Of a DNA stretch of 64,000 bases, positions 24,714 through 34,087 are shown piece after piece. Both the position numbers and the translations under genes were made by a program. This stretch comes from Bacteroides faecium (lineage in GTDB: Bacteria; Bacteroidota; Bacteroidia; Bacteroidales; Bacteroidaceae): positions 3,038,001 through 3,102,000 of the forward strand of contig NZ_CP050831.1 in NCBI RefSeq assembly GCF_012113595.1, written 5' to 3'. The notes under the pieces are model-generated. The model was not told where the DNA came from and searched no databases. It was given only the letters and a program-made list of their open reading frames with translations. How positions within the stretch are numbered: position 1 is the stretch's first letter; the number at the start of each line of letters is the position of its first letter.

Positions 24714-25259
24714 CTATTCTTCGAATGATCCGCCTGCGTCGCCACCAATATCGAATCCTTCCTGATCGAAGTCTTCCATATCGAAATCCTGGTCGCCATA
24801 GAAGTTTTCGTCCAAGTCGAGAGAACCACCGGCGGCAGCCATTTCTTCAAAATCGACAGTCTGTTTGGGAGCATCTCCTGATTTCTTGGTGCATTTAGCG
24901 CCGGTCATTTCTTTTCCGGTAATGATTTCGGATAACTCGATGAAGAAACAACGTTCAGTCATGTAATCGAATACATACAGTAACTTCTGTTTTTCATCTT
25001 CTACCAGTTCGCTGATAGGAGTCTCTTTCATCACCCAACTGTCCATTTCCGGGTTGTCGTCCATTTCTTCCAAAGTCACTTCCTTTTCTTTCTCCCAATC
25101 ATCGTCGCAGATAAAGAAAGAAGTCATCTGGTCGTTTGTATACCCAACTGATTTTACGATTGTCTCATGGAAGTCTAAAAAAGTAGCTTCCGGATCAATT
25201 TGTATTTCTCTGACAAAATCGTCAACTTCATCAGATATGATAGTAAATCTGTATATCAT
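24714..25259 (-). CDS. pRiA4b ORF-3-like protein
   Basis: A 181-residue cytoplasmic protein. Residues 1-115 match the plasmid pRiA4b ORF-3 family (FTIISDEVDDFVREI, LDFHETIVKSVGY, FFICDDDWEKEKEV, LLYVFDY). The last 60 residues are a very acidic, glycine-rich tail (GDQDFDMEDFDQEGFD). The family is also found in transposon passenger genes, but here it is stably placed between lpxA and miaA with ordinary base composition. Its function is unknown. Confidence 0.8.
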   Translation of the reverse strand: MIYRFTIISDEVDDFVREIQIDPEATFLDFHETIVKSVGYTNDQMTSFFICDDDWEKEKEVTLEEMDDNPEMDSWVMKETPISELVEDEKQKLLYVFDYMTERCFFIELSEIITGKEMTGAKCTKKSGDAPKQTVDFEEMAAAGGSLDLDENFYGDQDFDMEDFDQEGFDIGGDAGGSFEE

Positions 25260-25280
25260 AATATGACTATTTTGAACTGT

Positions 25281-26048
25281 TTATTTAATTATACCACGTT
25301 CTGAATTACGGATGAAGTCGATGATGTAGTCGATTTCAGGACTCTTCTCGAATTCATCTTCAATTTTCTTTAATGCTTCTGTCGTGTTCAATCCACTTTG
25401 GTAGATGATACGATAGGCATTGTGAATACTTTCAATCACTTCATTGGTAAAACCACGACGACGCAAGCCGATAATGTTGATTCCGCTGAAAGCGATTGGT
25501 TCGCGTCCTGCAATGATGTAGGGAGGAATGTCCTTACTGAAACGGGAACCACCTTGAATCATTACATAACTGCCTACATGACAGAATTGATGCATTAGTA
25601 CACCGCCACTGATAATAGCGTTATCATCAATTACGATCTCACCGGCCATCTTGGTAGAGTTACCGATGATACATCCGTTACCGACTAAAGCATCATGTGC
25701 CACGTGCACGCTTTCCATCAGTAAGTTGTTATTTCCTACAATCGTGCGCCCTTTAGCTGCCGTACCACGGTTAATTGTCACGTTCTCGCGAATCAGGTTA
25801 TTGTCTCCGATTTCGGCTGTTGATTCTTCTCCTTGAAATTTAAGGTCTTGCGGAATGGCACCGATAACGGCACCCGGAAAAATTGTATTTCCGTTACCGA
25901 TACGTGAGCCGTATAAAATGTTGGCATTAGCCATAATTTTATTGTTGTCGCCGATAACCACGTTTTTATCTATAAATACAAAAGGCGCAATTTCTACATT
26001 TTCCCCGATTTTAGCTTCAGGATGAACATACGCTAAAGGACTTATCAT
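25281..26048 (-). CDS. lpxA: UDP-N-acetylglucosamine acyltransferase LpxA
   Basis: A 255-residue left-handed beta-helix acyltransferase that starts lipid A synthesis by adding a 3-hydroxyacyl chain to UDP-GlcNAc. Hexapeptide repeats run from residue 5 to about 185 (PEAKIGENVEI, IGDNNKIMANANI) and the catalytic histidine lies in SVHVAHDALVG. The C-terminal helices (about 190-255) complete the trimer. ATG 26048 (MISPLAYVHPEA) is the family start; a further ATG four codons upstream is possible. It starts 19 bases after the lpxC/fabZ stop. Confidence 0.95.
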   Translation of the reverse strand: MISPLAYVHPEAKIGENVEIAPFVFIDKNVVIGDNNKIMANANILYGSRIGNGNTIFPGAVIGAIPQDLKFQGEESTAEIGDNNLIRENVTINRGTAAKGRTIVGNNNLLMESVHVAHDALVGNGCIIGNSTKMAGEIVIDDNAIISGGVLMHQFCHVGSYVMIQGGSRFSKDIPPYIIAGREPIAFSGINIIGLRRRGFTNEVIESIHNAYRIIYQSGLNTTEALKKIEDEFEKSPEIDYIIDFIRNSERGIIK

Positions 26049-26067
26049 TTGAATTTCCAATTGTTGA

Positions 26068-27453
26068 TTACTTGTTTTTTACTATTTGTGCCATGAATTC
26101 AGCTTCGCAAACTACTTTTTCCCCAACGAAAGCATAGCCTTTCATAGTGGAGATGCCGCGGCGGATTGGAGCAAGCATTTCTACACGGAAAACTAATGTG
26201 TCTCCCGGCACTACTTTCTGGCGGAACTTCACACCGTCTATTTTCATAAAATAAGTAGAGTAACGCTCCGGTTCGTCAACAGAGTTGAGAACAAGCAAAC
26301 CGCCTACTTGTGCCATTGCTTCTACTTGAAGCACACCCGGCATAACGGGCTCTTGTGGGAAATGTCCTTGGAAGAAAGGCTCATTGGCAGTTATATTTTT
26401 TACACCTACTATATAGTTGGCACCGATTTCAATCACTTTATCTACCAGTTGGAAAGGATAGCGATGCGGCAACAGTTCGCGGATACGGTTAACATCCATC
26501 ACTGGCTCGCGGTTACAGTCATAGCTTGGTGCCTGAATATCGTGCAAACGAATTTCTTTCCGCATCTGACGGGCAAACTTGTTATTGATAGTATGCCCGG
26601 GACGGGTAGCGATGATACGCCCTTTAATCGGTTTGCCGATTAAAGCGAGGTCGCCGATAACATCCAGTAATTTGTGACGGGCACATTCATTCGCCCAGAC
26701 CAACGGTTTGTGGTTAATATAGCCTAACTCATTGGCGTCCATATGAGGAACTCCCATAACGTCTGCCAACTTGTCGAAGCTTTCCTGAGACATCTTACGT
26801 TCGTAGATTACGATAGCATTGTCCAGGTCGCCCCCTTTAATCAATCCCGCAGAGAGAAGCGGTTCTATTTCGCGAACAAAGACGAATGTACGGCTGGCAG
26901 CCACTTCGTCTTTGAATTTATGCATGTCTTCAAGTGTAGCAAACTGGTTCGGGATGATGGTCGAATCATAAGAAACCAGTACATTCAGGCTAAAATTTTC
27001 GTCCGGCAATACAATGATGGAAGAACCTGTCGACTCGTCACGGAATTCAATCTTTGACTTGATGATATAAAAGTCCTTGACAGCATTCTGCTCTACTGTT
27101 CCTACACGTTCTATTTCTTGTACATAATATTGTGCACTACCATCTAAAATCGGAAACTCCGGGCCGTTTACCTGGATAAGGCAGTTATCAATGCCCAATG
27201 CGTAAAGGGCTGCCATACCATGTTCAACGGTGCTTACTTTGACTCCATTCTTCGACAGCACAGTACCACGGGTGGTTTCTGTCACGTTGTCGGCTACTGC
27301 ATCGATAGTTGGTTGGCCTTCTACGTCAATACGCTGGATTTTGTATCCATGATTGTCCGGAGCAGGATTAAATGTAACAGTGAGGTCAAGTCCAGTGTGA
27401 AGACCTTTCCCGCTCAGTGAAAAGCTATCTTTCAGCGTTTTTTGTTTCAGCAT
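26068..27453 (-). CDS. lpxC/fabZ: Fused LpxC deacetylase / FabZ dehydratase
   Basis: A 461-residue bifunctional protein. Residues 1-300 are the zinc deacetylase LpxC (HTGLDLTVTFNPA, STVEHGMAALYALGID with a zinc histidine, and GDLALIGKPIKGRIIATRPGH in segments), which commits UDP-acyl-GlcNAc to lipid A. Residues 315-461 are the hotdog dehydratase FabZ (LLPHRYPFQLVDK with the catalytic histidine; PGVLQVEAMAQ with the glutamate). The fusion is characteristic of Bacteroidetes and not an assembly error: one frame with no slippery site at the join. Confidence 0.95.
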   Translation of the reverse strand: MLKQKTLKDSFSLSGKGLHTGLDLTVTFNPAPDNHGYKIQRIDVEGQPTIDAVADNVTETTRGTVLSKNGVKVSTVEHGMAALYALGIDNCLIQVNGPEFPILDGSAQYYVQEIERVGTVEQNAVKDFYIIKSKIEFRDESTGSSIIVLPDENFSLNVLVSYDSTIIPNQFATLEDMHKFKDEVAASRTFVFVREIEPLLSAGLIKGGDLDNAIVIYERKMSQESFDKLADVMGVPHMDANELGYINHKPLVWANECARHKLLDVIGDLALIGKPIKGRIIATRPGHTINNKFARQMRKEIRLHDIQAPSYDCNREPVMDVNRIRELLPHRYPFQLVDKVIEIGANYIVGVKNITANEPFFQGHFPQEPVMPGVLQVEAMAQVGGLLVLNSVDEPERYSTYFMKIDGVKFRQKVVPGDTLVFRVEMLAPIRRGISTMKGYAFVGEKVVCEAEFMAQIVKNK

Positions 27454-27464
27454 TGGCTATTTGT

Positions 27465-28505
27465 TTACTTATTTAATAGTTGTTTTAATTCTTCGATTTC
27501 CTTGCGCAGGTTACGCAGTTCTTTCTGCATGTCCGGCAGGCTTCTTTGTGCGATAGATGATTTGAAATATTGTTTTAGCTCCATAGGAGGAGTACCGATA
27601 AGTTGACTACCGGACTTGATATCTCCCGGTACGCCTGATTGTGCGCCCAAACCGACTTTATCTCCTATTTTTGAGTGTCCGGCAATACCTACCTGACCGC
27701 CAATCATACACCATTCACCCACTTTGGTAGAACCGGCGATACCGGCTTGTGCAGCCATTACGGTATGCGAACCGATCTCGTCATTATGGGCTATTTGTAT
27801 CAGGTTATCCAATTTGACACCACTATGTACTACCGTAGCTCCCATTGTAGCACGGTCTACACAGGTATTGGCACCTATATCTACTTTATCTTCCAGAATA
27901 ACAATTCCGATTTGAGGAATCTTATCGTATCCGTTCGGAGTAGGAGCGAAGCCGAATCCGTCGGCTCCGATTACCGCACCCGAGTGCAGGATACATTCGT
28001 TGCCTATGCGGCAATCATGATAAACATTTACATTCGAGTAGAGCAGGCAACTGTTGCCTATCTTTACTCCGTCTCCAACAAAAGTATGTGGATAGATTTG
28101 AGTATTATCTCCGATCACGGCGTTTTCGCCAATGTAGGCAAAAGCACCTATATATACGTTCTCACCAATCTTGGCACTGGCGGCAACAAATGCTAATGAA
28201 TCGATACCCTGTTTTTTAGGTTTGCTCATTTCATAAAGGTTGAGCAATTTTGCCAGGCTTTCGTATGCATTGTCTACCTTGATAAGGGTTGTTTTTATTT
28301 CATGTTCAGGAGTGAAGTCCTTATTAACCAAGACAATGCTTGATTGTGTCTCGTAGATGTAAGGTGTGTATTTAGGGTTTGACAGGAAAGAAATTGCTCC
28401 GGGCATTCCCTCTTCTATTTTAGCGAATGTGTGTACCGTAGCGTTTTCGTCTCCAATGATTTCCCCTTGGATAAATGCTGCAATTTGCTTAGCCGAGAAC
28501 TCCAT
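27465..28505 (-). CDS. lpxD: UDP-3-O-acylglucosamine N-acyltransferase LpxD
   Basis: A 346-residue hexapeptide acyltransferase for the third lipid A step. An N-terminal uridine-binding domain (1-100, MEFSAKQIAAFIQGEIIGD) precedes the left-handed helix (about 105-300), with the catalytic histidine region IQIAHNDEIGSHTVMAAQAG, and a C-terminal helix (about 320-346) closes the trimer. It is the first gene of lpxD-lpxC/fabZ-lpxA, 11 bases before the fused gene. Confidence 0.95.
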   Translation of the reverse strand: MEFSAKQIAAFIQGEIIGDENATVHTFAKIEEGMPGAISFLSNPKYTPYIYETQSSIVLVNKDFTPEHEIKTTLIKVDNAYESLAKLLNLYEMSKPKKQGIDSLAFVAASAKIGENVYIGAFAYIGENAVIGDNTQIYPHTFVGDGVKIGNSCLLYSNVNVYHDCRIGNECILHSGAVIGADGFGFAPTPNGYDKIPQIGIVILEDKVDIGANTCVDRATMGATVVHSGVKLDNLIQIAHNDEIGSHTVMAAQAGIAGSTKVGEWCMIGGQVGIAGHSKIGDKVGLGAQSGVPGDIKSGSQLIGTPPMELKQYFKSSIAQRSLPDMQKELRNLRKEIEELKQLLNK

Positions 28506-28587
28506 GTCTTTAATTTAAAATTTAATTAGTTCACAAATAACGGACTTTTTTTTCAGATTTCCGTGTTATTGCATGAATATTTTATAC

Positions 28588-29817
28588 TTACCTATGTAAT
28601 CTCTGGTAGCAGAGATAGTATTTCTTTACCTTTTTGGACAATAACGAGATGTTCAACATGTCCGATGCTTCGGCAATATTTTTGATAGTGCCGTCTTTGT
28701 AGATAATGTCAATACTGTCGTCTGCCGGGTCATACATATTCTTTTCGATGCTGGGGGTAGAAACAAAATAGTTCGCTTCGGAAAGTGTTATGCCTAATTG
28801 CTGGCTGATTTGCAAAGTTAATTCTTTTTTTCTGTCTTCACTAATCGGTTCCGATGAAATTTCCACTTTAAAGATATTTCGGTTAATCATTCCCATGCTT
28901 AAAGTGGAAAGAACCTTGTCGGTATGGGTACTCCATACTTTCAGGGCCGTCCATATATCGTTATCATCCAGTTGGACGAAATTCTCCAGACAATCGGGAT
29001 TGTTGTGGAACTCCTCAGGAGTGATGTCTTTGTAAAGGAAAAAGCGCAATGCAGGCGATGCGAACAGTTCCACTCCCTGCAAAGCCAGTTCTTTGGCGCG
29101 CAAAAGGGTACTGATAAGCATCTTTTCGTAAGCTACCGAAGTTTTGTGCAGATATACCTGCCAATACATCAGGCGGCGTGCCGTGAGGAAATTCTCGATA
29201 GAGTAAATCCCTTTGGATTCGATGACAAGACGGTCGTCTGCCACGTCGAGCATCTTGATGATTCGTGCCGAGCCGATATTTCCTTCCGTAACTCCCGTAT
29301 AGAAACTGTCACGGCGAAGATAATCAAGCCTGTCCATATCCAACTGACCGCTGACAAGCTGATGCAAGAAGCGCTTCGGATACTCGTCCTTGAAGATTTG
29401 AATGGCAAGGCTAAGCTGACCGTTCATTTCTTTGTTCATCCGTTCCATCAGCATAAGGGAAATCTCTTCGTGGGGGATTCCTTTTACAATGGTGTCTTCC
29501 AGTACATGAGAGAAAGGACCGTGACCGATGTCATGCAGCAGAATGGCAGCTTGTACAGCTTCCGCTTCACTGTCGAAGATGAAATTACCTTTGGAAGCCA
29601 GTTGTGTAATAGCTTCGCTCATCAGGTAGAAAGCACCCAGGGAGTGTTGGAAGCGGGTGTGCTGCGCACCGGGATATACCACGGACGAGAGTCCTACCTG
29701 CTTGATGCGGGTAAGACGTTGCAAAAGGGGATGCCGTACTAAATCGTATAGCAACCCCTTCGGAATATTGATAAACCCGAATACCGGGTCGTTGATTATC
29801 TTTCTTTCGTGAGACAT
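28588..29817 (-). CDS. HD-domain phosphohydrolase
   Basis: A 409-residue protein of the SAMHD1/dGTPase-like HD superfamily. Metal ligands are visible in RFQHSLGA (about 55-62), LLHDIGHGPFSH (94-105) and SGQLDMDRLDYLRRD. Members act on dNTPs or other phosphate esters; the substrate cannot be read from the sequence. It lies 29 bases after pyrF in the same direction and upstream of lpxD with an 82-base gap. Confidence 0.85.
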   Translation of the reverse strand: MSHERKIINDPVFGFINIPKGLLYDLVRHPLLQRLTRIKQVGLSSVVYPGAQHTRFQHSLGAFYLMSEAITQLASKGNFIFDSEAEAVQAAILLHDIGHGPFSHVLEDTIVKGIPHEEISLMLMERMNKEMNGQLSLAIQIFKDEYPKRFLHQLVSGQLDMDRLDYLRRDSFYTGVTEGNIGSARIIKMLDVADDRLVIESKGIYSIENFLTARRLMYWQVYLHKTSVAYEKMLISTLLRAKELALQGVELFASPALRFFLYKDITPEEFHNNPDCLENFVQLDDNDIWTALKVWSTHTDKVLSTLSMGMINRNIFKVEISSEPISEDRKKELTLQISQQLGITLSEANYFVSTPSIEKNMYDPADDSIDIIYKDGTIKNIAEASDMLNISLLSKKVKKYYLCYQRLHR

Positions 29818-29846
29818 TCGTTTCTTTTAGAGATTTTGTTTTCTTT

Positions 29847-30671
29847 TCAGAGAATTGCTTTGAGCTGTTCGGCCATTTGTGCCTGTACTTCTTGTGCGGC
29901 GGTGCGGGCAGCTTCAGCAAATTTCTCGGTTTTGTCCACGTAGATTATACCACGGGATGAGTTAACAATTAATCCGCAGGTACTGTTCATTCCATATTTA
30001 CAAACTTCTTCGAGCGAGCCGCCTTGTGCGCCGACACCGGGGACAAGCAGGAAATGATTGGGGACAATCTTGCGGATGTCCTCGAAAGCACGTCCTTGAG
30101 TTGCGCCTACCACATACATCATGCGGTCGTCGCTTGCCCATTCCTGTGATTTGCGCAGTACTTTTTCAAACAAACGTTCGCCGTTCACGTCTTCTGTCAA
30201 CTGGAAGTCATGAGAGCCTTTGTTGGAAGTCAGTGCTAATAATATAACCCATTTTCCTTCATAAGTAAGAAATGGAGTAACGCTGTCCTCACCCATATAA
30301 GGAGCTACTGTGACAGAGTCAATATTCAGTTCTTCGAAGAATGTGCGGGCGTACATGGCGGAAGTGTTTCCGATATCTCCGCGCTTTGCGTCGGCAATGA
30401 TGAACTGGTCGGGATAATTATCTTTGATGTATTTTACTGTCTTTTCGAATGCAATCCATCCTTTTACGCCCATGCTTTCGTAGAAAGCCAAATTGGGCTT
30501 ATAGGCGATACACAAATCTGCTGTTGCGTCGATAATTGCTTTGTTGAATGCGAAGATTGGGTCTTCTTCTTTCAACAGATGTTCCGGGATTTTCTTGATG
30601 TCGGTATCAAGTCCTACGCAAAGGAATGATTTCTTGCGTTTTATGTTTTCAAATAATTGTTGTTTATCCAT
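29847..30671 (-). CDS. pyrF: Orotidine 5'-phosphate decarboxylase (type 2)
   Basis: A 274-residue enzyme catalysing the last step of UMP synthesis. The catalytic stretch DAKRGDIGNTS with its K-D pair is present, and FLCVGLDTD and NPHFLLVPGVGAQGG type signatures (here PNHFLLVPGVGAQGG) define the longer type 2 subgroup. The frame is open for 12 codons further upstream, but ATG 30671 (MDKQQLFENI) is the conserved start. It lies 66 bases downstream of prfA. Confidence 0.93.
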   Translation of the reverse strand: MDKQQLFENIKRKKSFLCVGLDTDIKKIPEHLLKEEDPIFAFNKAIIDATADLCIAYKPNLAFYESMGVKGWIAFEKTVKYIKDNYPDQFIIADAKRGDIGNTSAMYARTFFEELNIDSVTVAPYMGEDSVTPFLTYEGKWVILLALTSNKGSHDFQLTEDVNGERLFEKVLRKSQEWASDDRMMYVVGATQGRAFEDIRKIVPNHFLLVPGVGAQGGSLEEVCKYGMNSTCGLIVNSSRGIIYVDKTEKFAEAARTAAQEVQAQMAEQLKAIL

Positions 30672-30737
30672 CTTGTTATTTACTATTATACGATTTACTG
30701 TTTGCAAATTAAAGCTCCGCTCTCAACTTCCTATTTT

Positions 30738-31850
30738 CTACAACTCACTTTCCTTCAGTCTTTCCGCGTTTTCAGCCACAATCAAGTGATCGATACAGTC
30801 TTGGATATCTCCATCCATGAAAGCAGCCAGATTGTAAATCGTGTAGTTGATGCGGTGGTCGGTGATACGTCCTTGCGGATAGTTATATGTGCGGATTTTA
30901 GCCGAACGGTCGCCGGTCGATACCATTGTCTTACGTTTGGAAGCAATGTCGTCGATATATTTCTGATGTTCTTTGTCGTAGATAAAAGTACGGAGACGTG
31001 CCAATGCACGTTCTTTATTTTTCGGCTGGTCGCGTGTTTCGGTACATTCAATCAGGATTTCTTCGGCAATGCCTGTATTCGGGTTCTTCCATATATAGCG
31101 CAGTCGCACTCCGGATTCTACCTTATTTACGTTCTGTCCGCCGGCACCACCGCTTCGGAAAGTATCCCATTTGATTTCACCTTCATTGATGACTACATCG
31201 AATTCTTCCGCTTCGGGAAGTACGGCTACCGAAGCTGCCGAAGTATGTACACGTCCCTGGGTTTCTGTTGCAGGAACACGTTGTACGCGGTGTACGCCCG
31301 ATTCATATTTCAGGATTCCGTAAACATTGTCACCTGTGACGCTACAAACTATTTCCTTGAACCCACCTGCCGTTCCTTCGTTCGCATTGGAGACTTCCAT
31401 CTTCCAGCCTTTTGTCTCGCAGAATTTGGCATACATACGGAAGAGGTCGCCGGCGAAGATAGCTGCCTCGTCACCACCTGCACCGCCACGGATTTCAAGA
31501 ATCGCATTCTTGCTATCCTGCGGGTCGGCGGGAACAAGCATCAGTTTGATTTCTTCTTCCAATACCGGAAGGCGTTCCTGACTGTTATCCATCTCTTCTT
31601 TAGCCATTTCACGCATTTCGGCATCCGACTCACTGGAAAGGATACTTTTGGCTTCCTCAATGTTACCCAGTAATTGGATATATTCCTTGCGGGCTTTCAT
31701 TAAGTCATCCAGTTCCTTATATTCCTTAGTCAGCTTGACATAGCGCTTTTGGTCGGCAATTACTGCCGGGTCGGTGATAAGGGTTGATATTTCTTCAAAA
31801 CGGGCTACAAGTCCGTCCAGTTTCTCTAATATGGTACTGTTATCTGCCAT
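30738..31850 (-). CDS. prfA: Peptide chain release factor 1
   Basis: A 370-residue class-I release factor. The GGQ loop (RSGGAGGQNVNKV) enters the peptidyl transferase centre; the PAT tripeptide in QRVPATETQGR identifies RF1, specific for UAA and UAG, rather than RF2 (SPF). It starts 3 bases after the purM stop, so the two genes form an operon. Confidence 0.95.
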   Translation of the reverse strand: MADNSTILEKLDGLVARFEEISTLITDPAVIADQKRYVKLTKEYKELDDLMKARKEYIQLLGNIEEAKSILSSESDAEMREMAKEEMDNSQERLPVLEEEIKLMLVPADPQDSKNAILEIRGGAGGDEAAIFAGDLFRMYAKFCETKGWKMEVSNANEGTAGGFKEIVCSVTGDNVYGILKYESGVHRVQRVPATETQGRVHTSAASVAVLPEAEEFDVVINEGEIKWDTFRSGGAGGQNVNKVESGVRLRYIWKNPNTGIAEEILIECTETRDQPKNKERALARLRTFIYDKEHQKYIDDIASKRKTMVSTGDRSAKIRTYNYPQGRITDHRINYTIYNLAAFMDGDIQDCIDHLIVAENAERLKESEL

Positions 31851-31853
31851 TCC

Positions 31854-33020
31854 TTAATATCTGAATTCTCCGAACTCGCTCTTGATGATTAACTCTGTAT
31901 TGTCACATTCTTCAACGCGTCCTACTATCTGTGCCGGGATACCGAATGATTCGGAAATAGCGATAACTTCTTCTGCATGTTCCGGTGACAGATAAACTTC
32001 AAGACGGTGTCCCATATTGAATACCTTGTACATTTCTGACCAATCAGTACCGCTTTGCTCTTGAATAGTCTTGAACAATGGGGGAACAGGGAAAAGATTG
32101 TCTTTTACAACACGGACGTTTTCAACAAAGTGCAACACTTTGGTCTGTGCACCACCGGAGCAGTGAACCATTCCGTGAATTTCGGGACGTAATGCATCCA
32201 GCAATTTCTTTACTACCGGTGCATAGGTACGGGTAGGAGAGAGCACTAACTTGCCTGCATCAATCGGAGAATCTTCTACACTGTCTGTCAGTTTCAGATT
32301 TCCTGAATAAACCAATTCTTCGGGAACTGCCGCATCATAGCTTTCCGGATATTTTTCAGCAAGATATTTGCCGAATACATCATGGCGTGCACTTGTCAGA
32401 CCGTTGCTGCCCATGCCGCCGTTATATTCTTGCTCGTAAGTAGCCTGTCCGTAAGAAGCAAGACCGACGATAACGTCGCCCGGACGAATGTTGGCATTAT
32501 CAATAACGTCCGAACGTTTCATACGGCAAGTTACGGTAGAATCTACAATGATAGTACGAACCAAGTCGCCGACGTCAGCAGTCTCGCCACCGGTTGCATA
32601 TACGCCTACACCCATTTCACGGAGTTCGGCAAGTAGTTCGTCTGTTCCGTTGATGATGGCGGAGATAACTTCTCCCGGGATTAATAACTTGTTGCGTCCG
32701 ATGGTTGAAGAGACGAGGATATTATCTACGGCACCTACGCAAAGTAGGTCGTCGATATTCATAATCAAAGCATCCTGGGCAATTCCTTTCCATACAGACA
32801 AGTCGCCTGTCTCTTTCCAGTACATATAAGCAAGGGAAGATTTGGTTCCGGCACCGTCGGCATGCATAATGTTGCAATATTCCGGGTCACCTCCCAATAT
32901 ATCGGGAATAATTTTGCAGAATGCTTTCGGGAAAATTCCTTTGTCGATGTTCTTGATGGCGTTGTGCACATCTTCTTTTGATGCGCTTACTCCACGCATC
33001 ATGTATCGTTGATTACTCAT
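31854..33020 (-). CDS. purM: Phosphoribosylformylglycinamidine cyclo-ligase PurM
   Basis: A 388-residue AIR synthase (fifth step of purine synthesis, closing the imidazole ring with ATP). The signatures HADGAGTKSSLAY, ALIMNIDDLLCVGA and YATGGETADVGDL identify it. It is some 40 residues longer than E. coli PurM, mainly near the N-terminus and in the middle. It has its own promoter (TTG-N20-TACTTTTG) and leads into prfA. Confidence 0.92.
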   Translation of the reverse strand: MSNQRYMMRGVSASKEDVHNAIKNIDKGIFPKAFCKIIPDILGGDPEYCNIMHADGAGTKSSLAYMYWKETGDLSVWKGIAQDALIMNIDDLLCVGAVDNILVSSTIGRNKLLIPGEVISAIINGTDELLAELREMGVGVYATGGETADVGDLVRTIIVDSTVTCRMKRSDVIDNANIRPGDVIVGLASYGQATYEQEYNGGMGSNGLTSARHDVFGKYLAEKYPESYDAAVPEELVYSGNLKLTDSVEDSPIDAGKLVLSPTRTYAPVVKKLLDALRPEIHGMVHCSGGAQTKVLHFVENVRVVKDNLFPVPPLFKTIQEQSGTDWSEMYKVFNMGHRLEVYLSPEHAEEVIAISESFGIPAQIVGRVEECDNTELIIKSEFGEFRY

Positions 33021-33049
33021 GAGTTATAGAATTATTTTGTATACGGTTG

Positions 33050-33080
33050 CAAAAGTACTGCTTTTTTTTCGTACAGCCAA
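33050..33080 (-). promoter_or_regulatory. Promoter of the purM-prfA operon
   Basis: Minus-strand TTG (33080-33078), 20-bp spacer and TACTTTTG (33057-33050), 30 bases before the purM start. Confidence 0.65.
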
Positions 33081-33096
33081 CTATCTTAATAGAAAT

Positions 33097-33154
33097 GCCG
33101 CTGACTAATAAAGTTTTCGTGTCTAATGAGATACGGAAACTTTTAGTCAGCGGC
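33097..33154 (-). terminator. Long hairpin between lemA and purM
   Basis: Perfect outer stem GCCGCTGACTA (33097-33107) with TAGTCAGCGGC (33144-33154), plus inner pairing AAGTTTTCGT with ACGGAAACTT. It follows the lemA stop by 24 bases. It lacks a strong T-run on the minus strand, so termination strength is uncertain. Confidence 0.6.
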
Positions 33155-33177
33155 ACAATCTCTTCAGCAGACTTTTC

Positions 33178-33759
33178 TTAGAATTCTACTTTAGGTGCTT
33201 TTTCGCTACCTTCTTCTGCTTCAAAATATGCTTTCTTGTCGAATCCGAACATTCCTGCAAAGAGACTCTTGGGGAAACGGCGGATATTGGTGTTATAAGC
33301 CTGTGCGGCATCATTGAAATTCTTGCGTGCTACATTGATACGGTTTTCAGTACCTTCCAGTTGAGCCTGCAATTCAAGGAAATTCTGATTAGCTTTCAAG
33401 TCGGGATAACTCTCTGTGATAGCTAACAACTTACCTAAAGCAGAAGTGACAGCACCCTGTGCTTTTTGATATTGCGCGAGTTTTTCCGGTGTCAGGTCAG
33501 CAGCATCCACTTTGATTTGTGTTGCCTGGCTGCGTGCGGCAACAACCCCTTCTAATGTCTCTTTTTCGTGGGTTGCATACCCTTTTACTGTATTTACCAG
33601 GTTGGGAATCAAGTCGGCACGGCGTTGATATTGCGTTTCCACATTTGCCCATTGACCACTTACATTCTCGTCCATAGTAACCAGGCCGTTATATACACTG
33701 ACTGCCCAGAAGACAAGGATAGCTACAACGGCTAAGATGATGATAATTGACTTTTTCAT
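33178..33759 (-). CDS. lemA: LemA family protein
   Basis: A 193-residue protein with one N-terminal membrane helix (about 5-26) and a long helical bundle; VSGQWANVETQYQRRADLIPNLVNTV is characteristic. LemA proteins are often encoded next to TPM-domain proteins and seem to work with them at the envelope. Here the TPM gene is upstream in the same direction, but a toxin-antitoxin pair stands between. Confidence 0.9.
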   Translation of the reverse strand: MKKSIIIILAVVAILVFWAVSVYNGLVTMDENVSGQWANVETQYQRRADLIPNLVNTVKGYATHEKETLEGVVAARSQATQIKVDAADLTPEKLAQYQKAQGAVTSALGKLLAITESYPDLKANQNFLELQAQLEGTENRINVARKNFNDAAQAYNTNIRRFPKSLFAGMFGFDKKAYFEAEEGSEKAPKVEF

Positions 33760-33766
33760 GTTTCTA

Positions 33767-34087
33767 TTATTCTATTGTTTTTATTAATTTATCAGGATTT
33801 TGACGAACGTCCCAAATTGCTACGATGATTACATCTTCATTAATATCAATGTAATAAATAAGTTTATAGTTAGCATCTACTACTAATGCTCTGTAACAGA
33901 GTGTGACTTTATCTGAAGTACTTAGAATACTGCCCGCATTGGGAAAGGTACTAAGTATTTCTGCTTCTTTGATGAGCTTATTATGCAAATTCGCAGCTAT
34001 ACGTTCGTTCTTTGTATATCGTAATGTTTGTAAATAAACTAATTCCAGCGTTTGTAAAGCCGATTGAGTCCAAACAATATTTATCAT
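33767..34087 (-). CDS. RelE/ParE-family toxin
   Basis: A 106-residue protein with the ParE/RelE fold pattern: N-terminal helical hairpin (WTQSALQTLELVYLQTLRYT) and the strand region YRALVVDANYKLIYYIDINEDVIIVAIWDVRQNPDKL. Such proteins either poison gyrase (ParE) or cleave ribosome-bound mRNA (RelE); which is unknown here. Its ATG overlaps the antitoxin stop by four bases (ATGA), normal for these pairs. It ends 7 bases before the lemA start. Confidence 0.85.
   Translation of the reverse strand: MINIVWTQSALQTLELVYLQTLRYTKNERIAANLHNKLIKEAEILSTFPNAGSILSTSDKVTLCYRALVVDANYKLIYYIDINEDVIIVAIWDVRQNPDKLIKTIE

Noticed and set aside
24714..25259. Transposon insertion suggested by the pRiA4b-like gene
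   Set aside because: No transposase, terminal repeats or target duplication around it; gene spacing on both sides is normal.
26068..27453. Frameshift or mis-joined genes in lpxC
   Set aside because: Both LpxC and FabZ domains are complete in one frame, and this fusion is normal for Bacteroidetes.
30657..31673. A 338-codon plus-strand open frame opposite prfA
   Set aside because: It is the antisense shadow of prfA, which has all RF1 motifs; the opposite frame has no recognisable domain and a composition unlike neighbouring proteins (rich in F, S, H).
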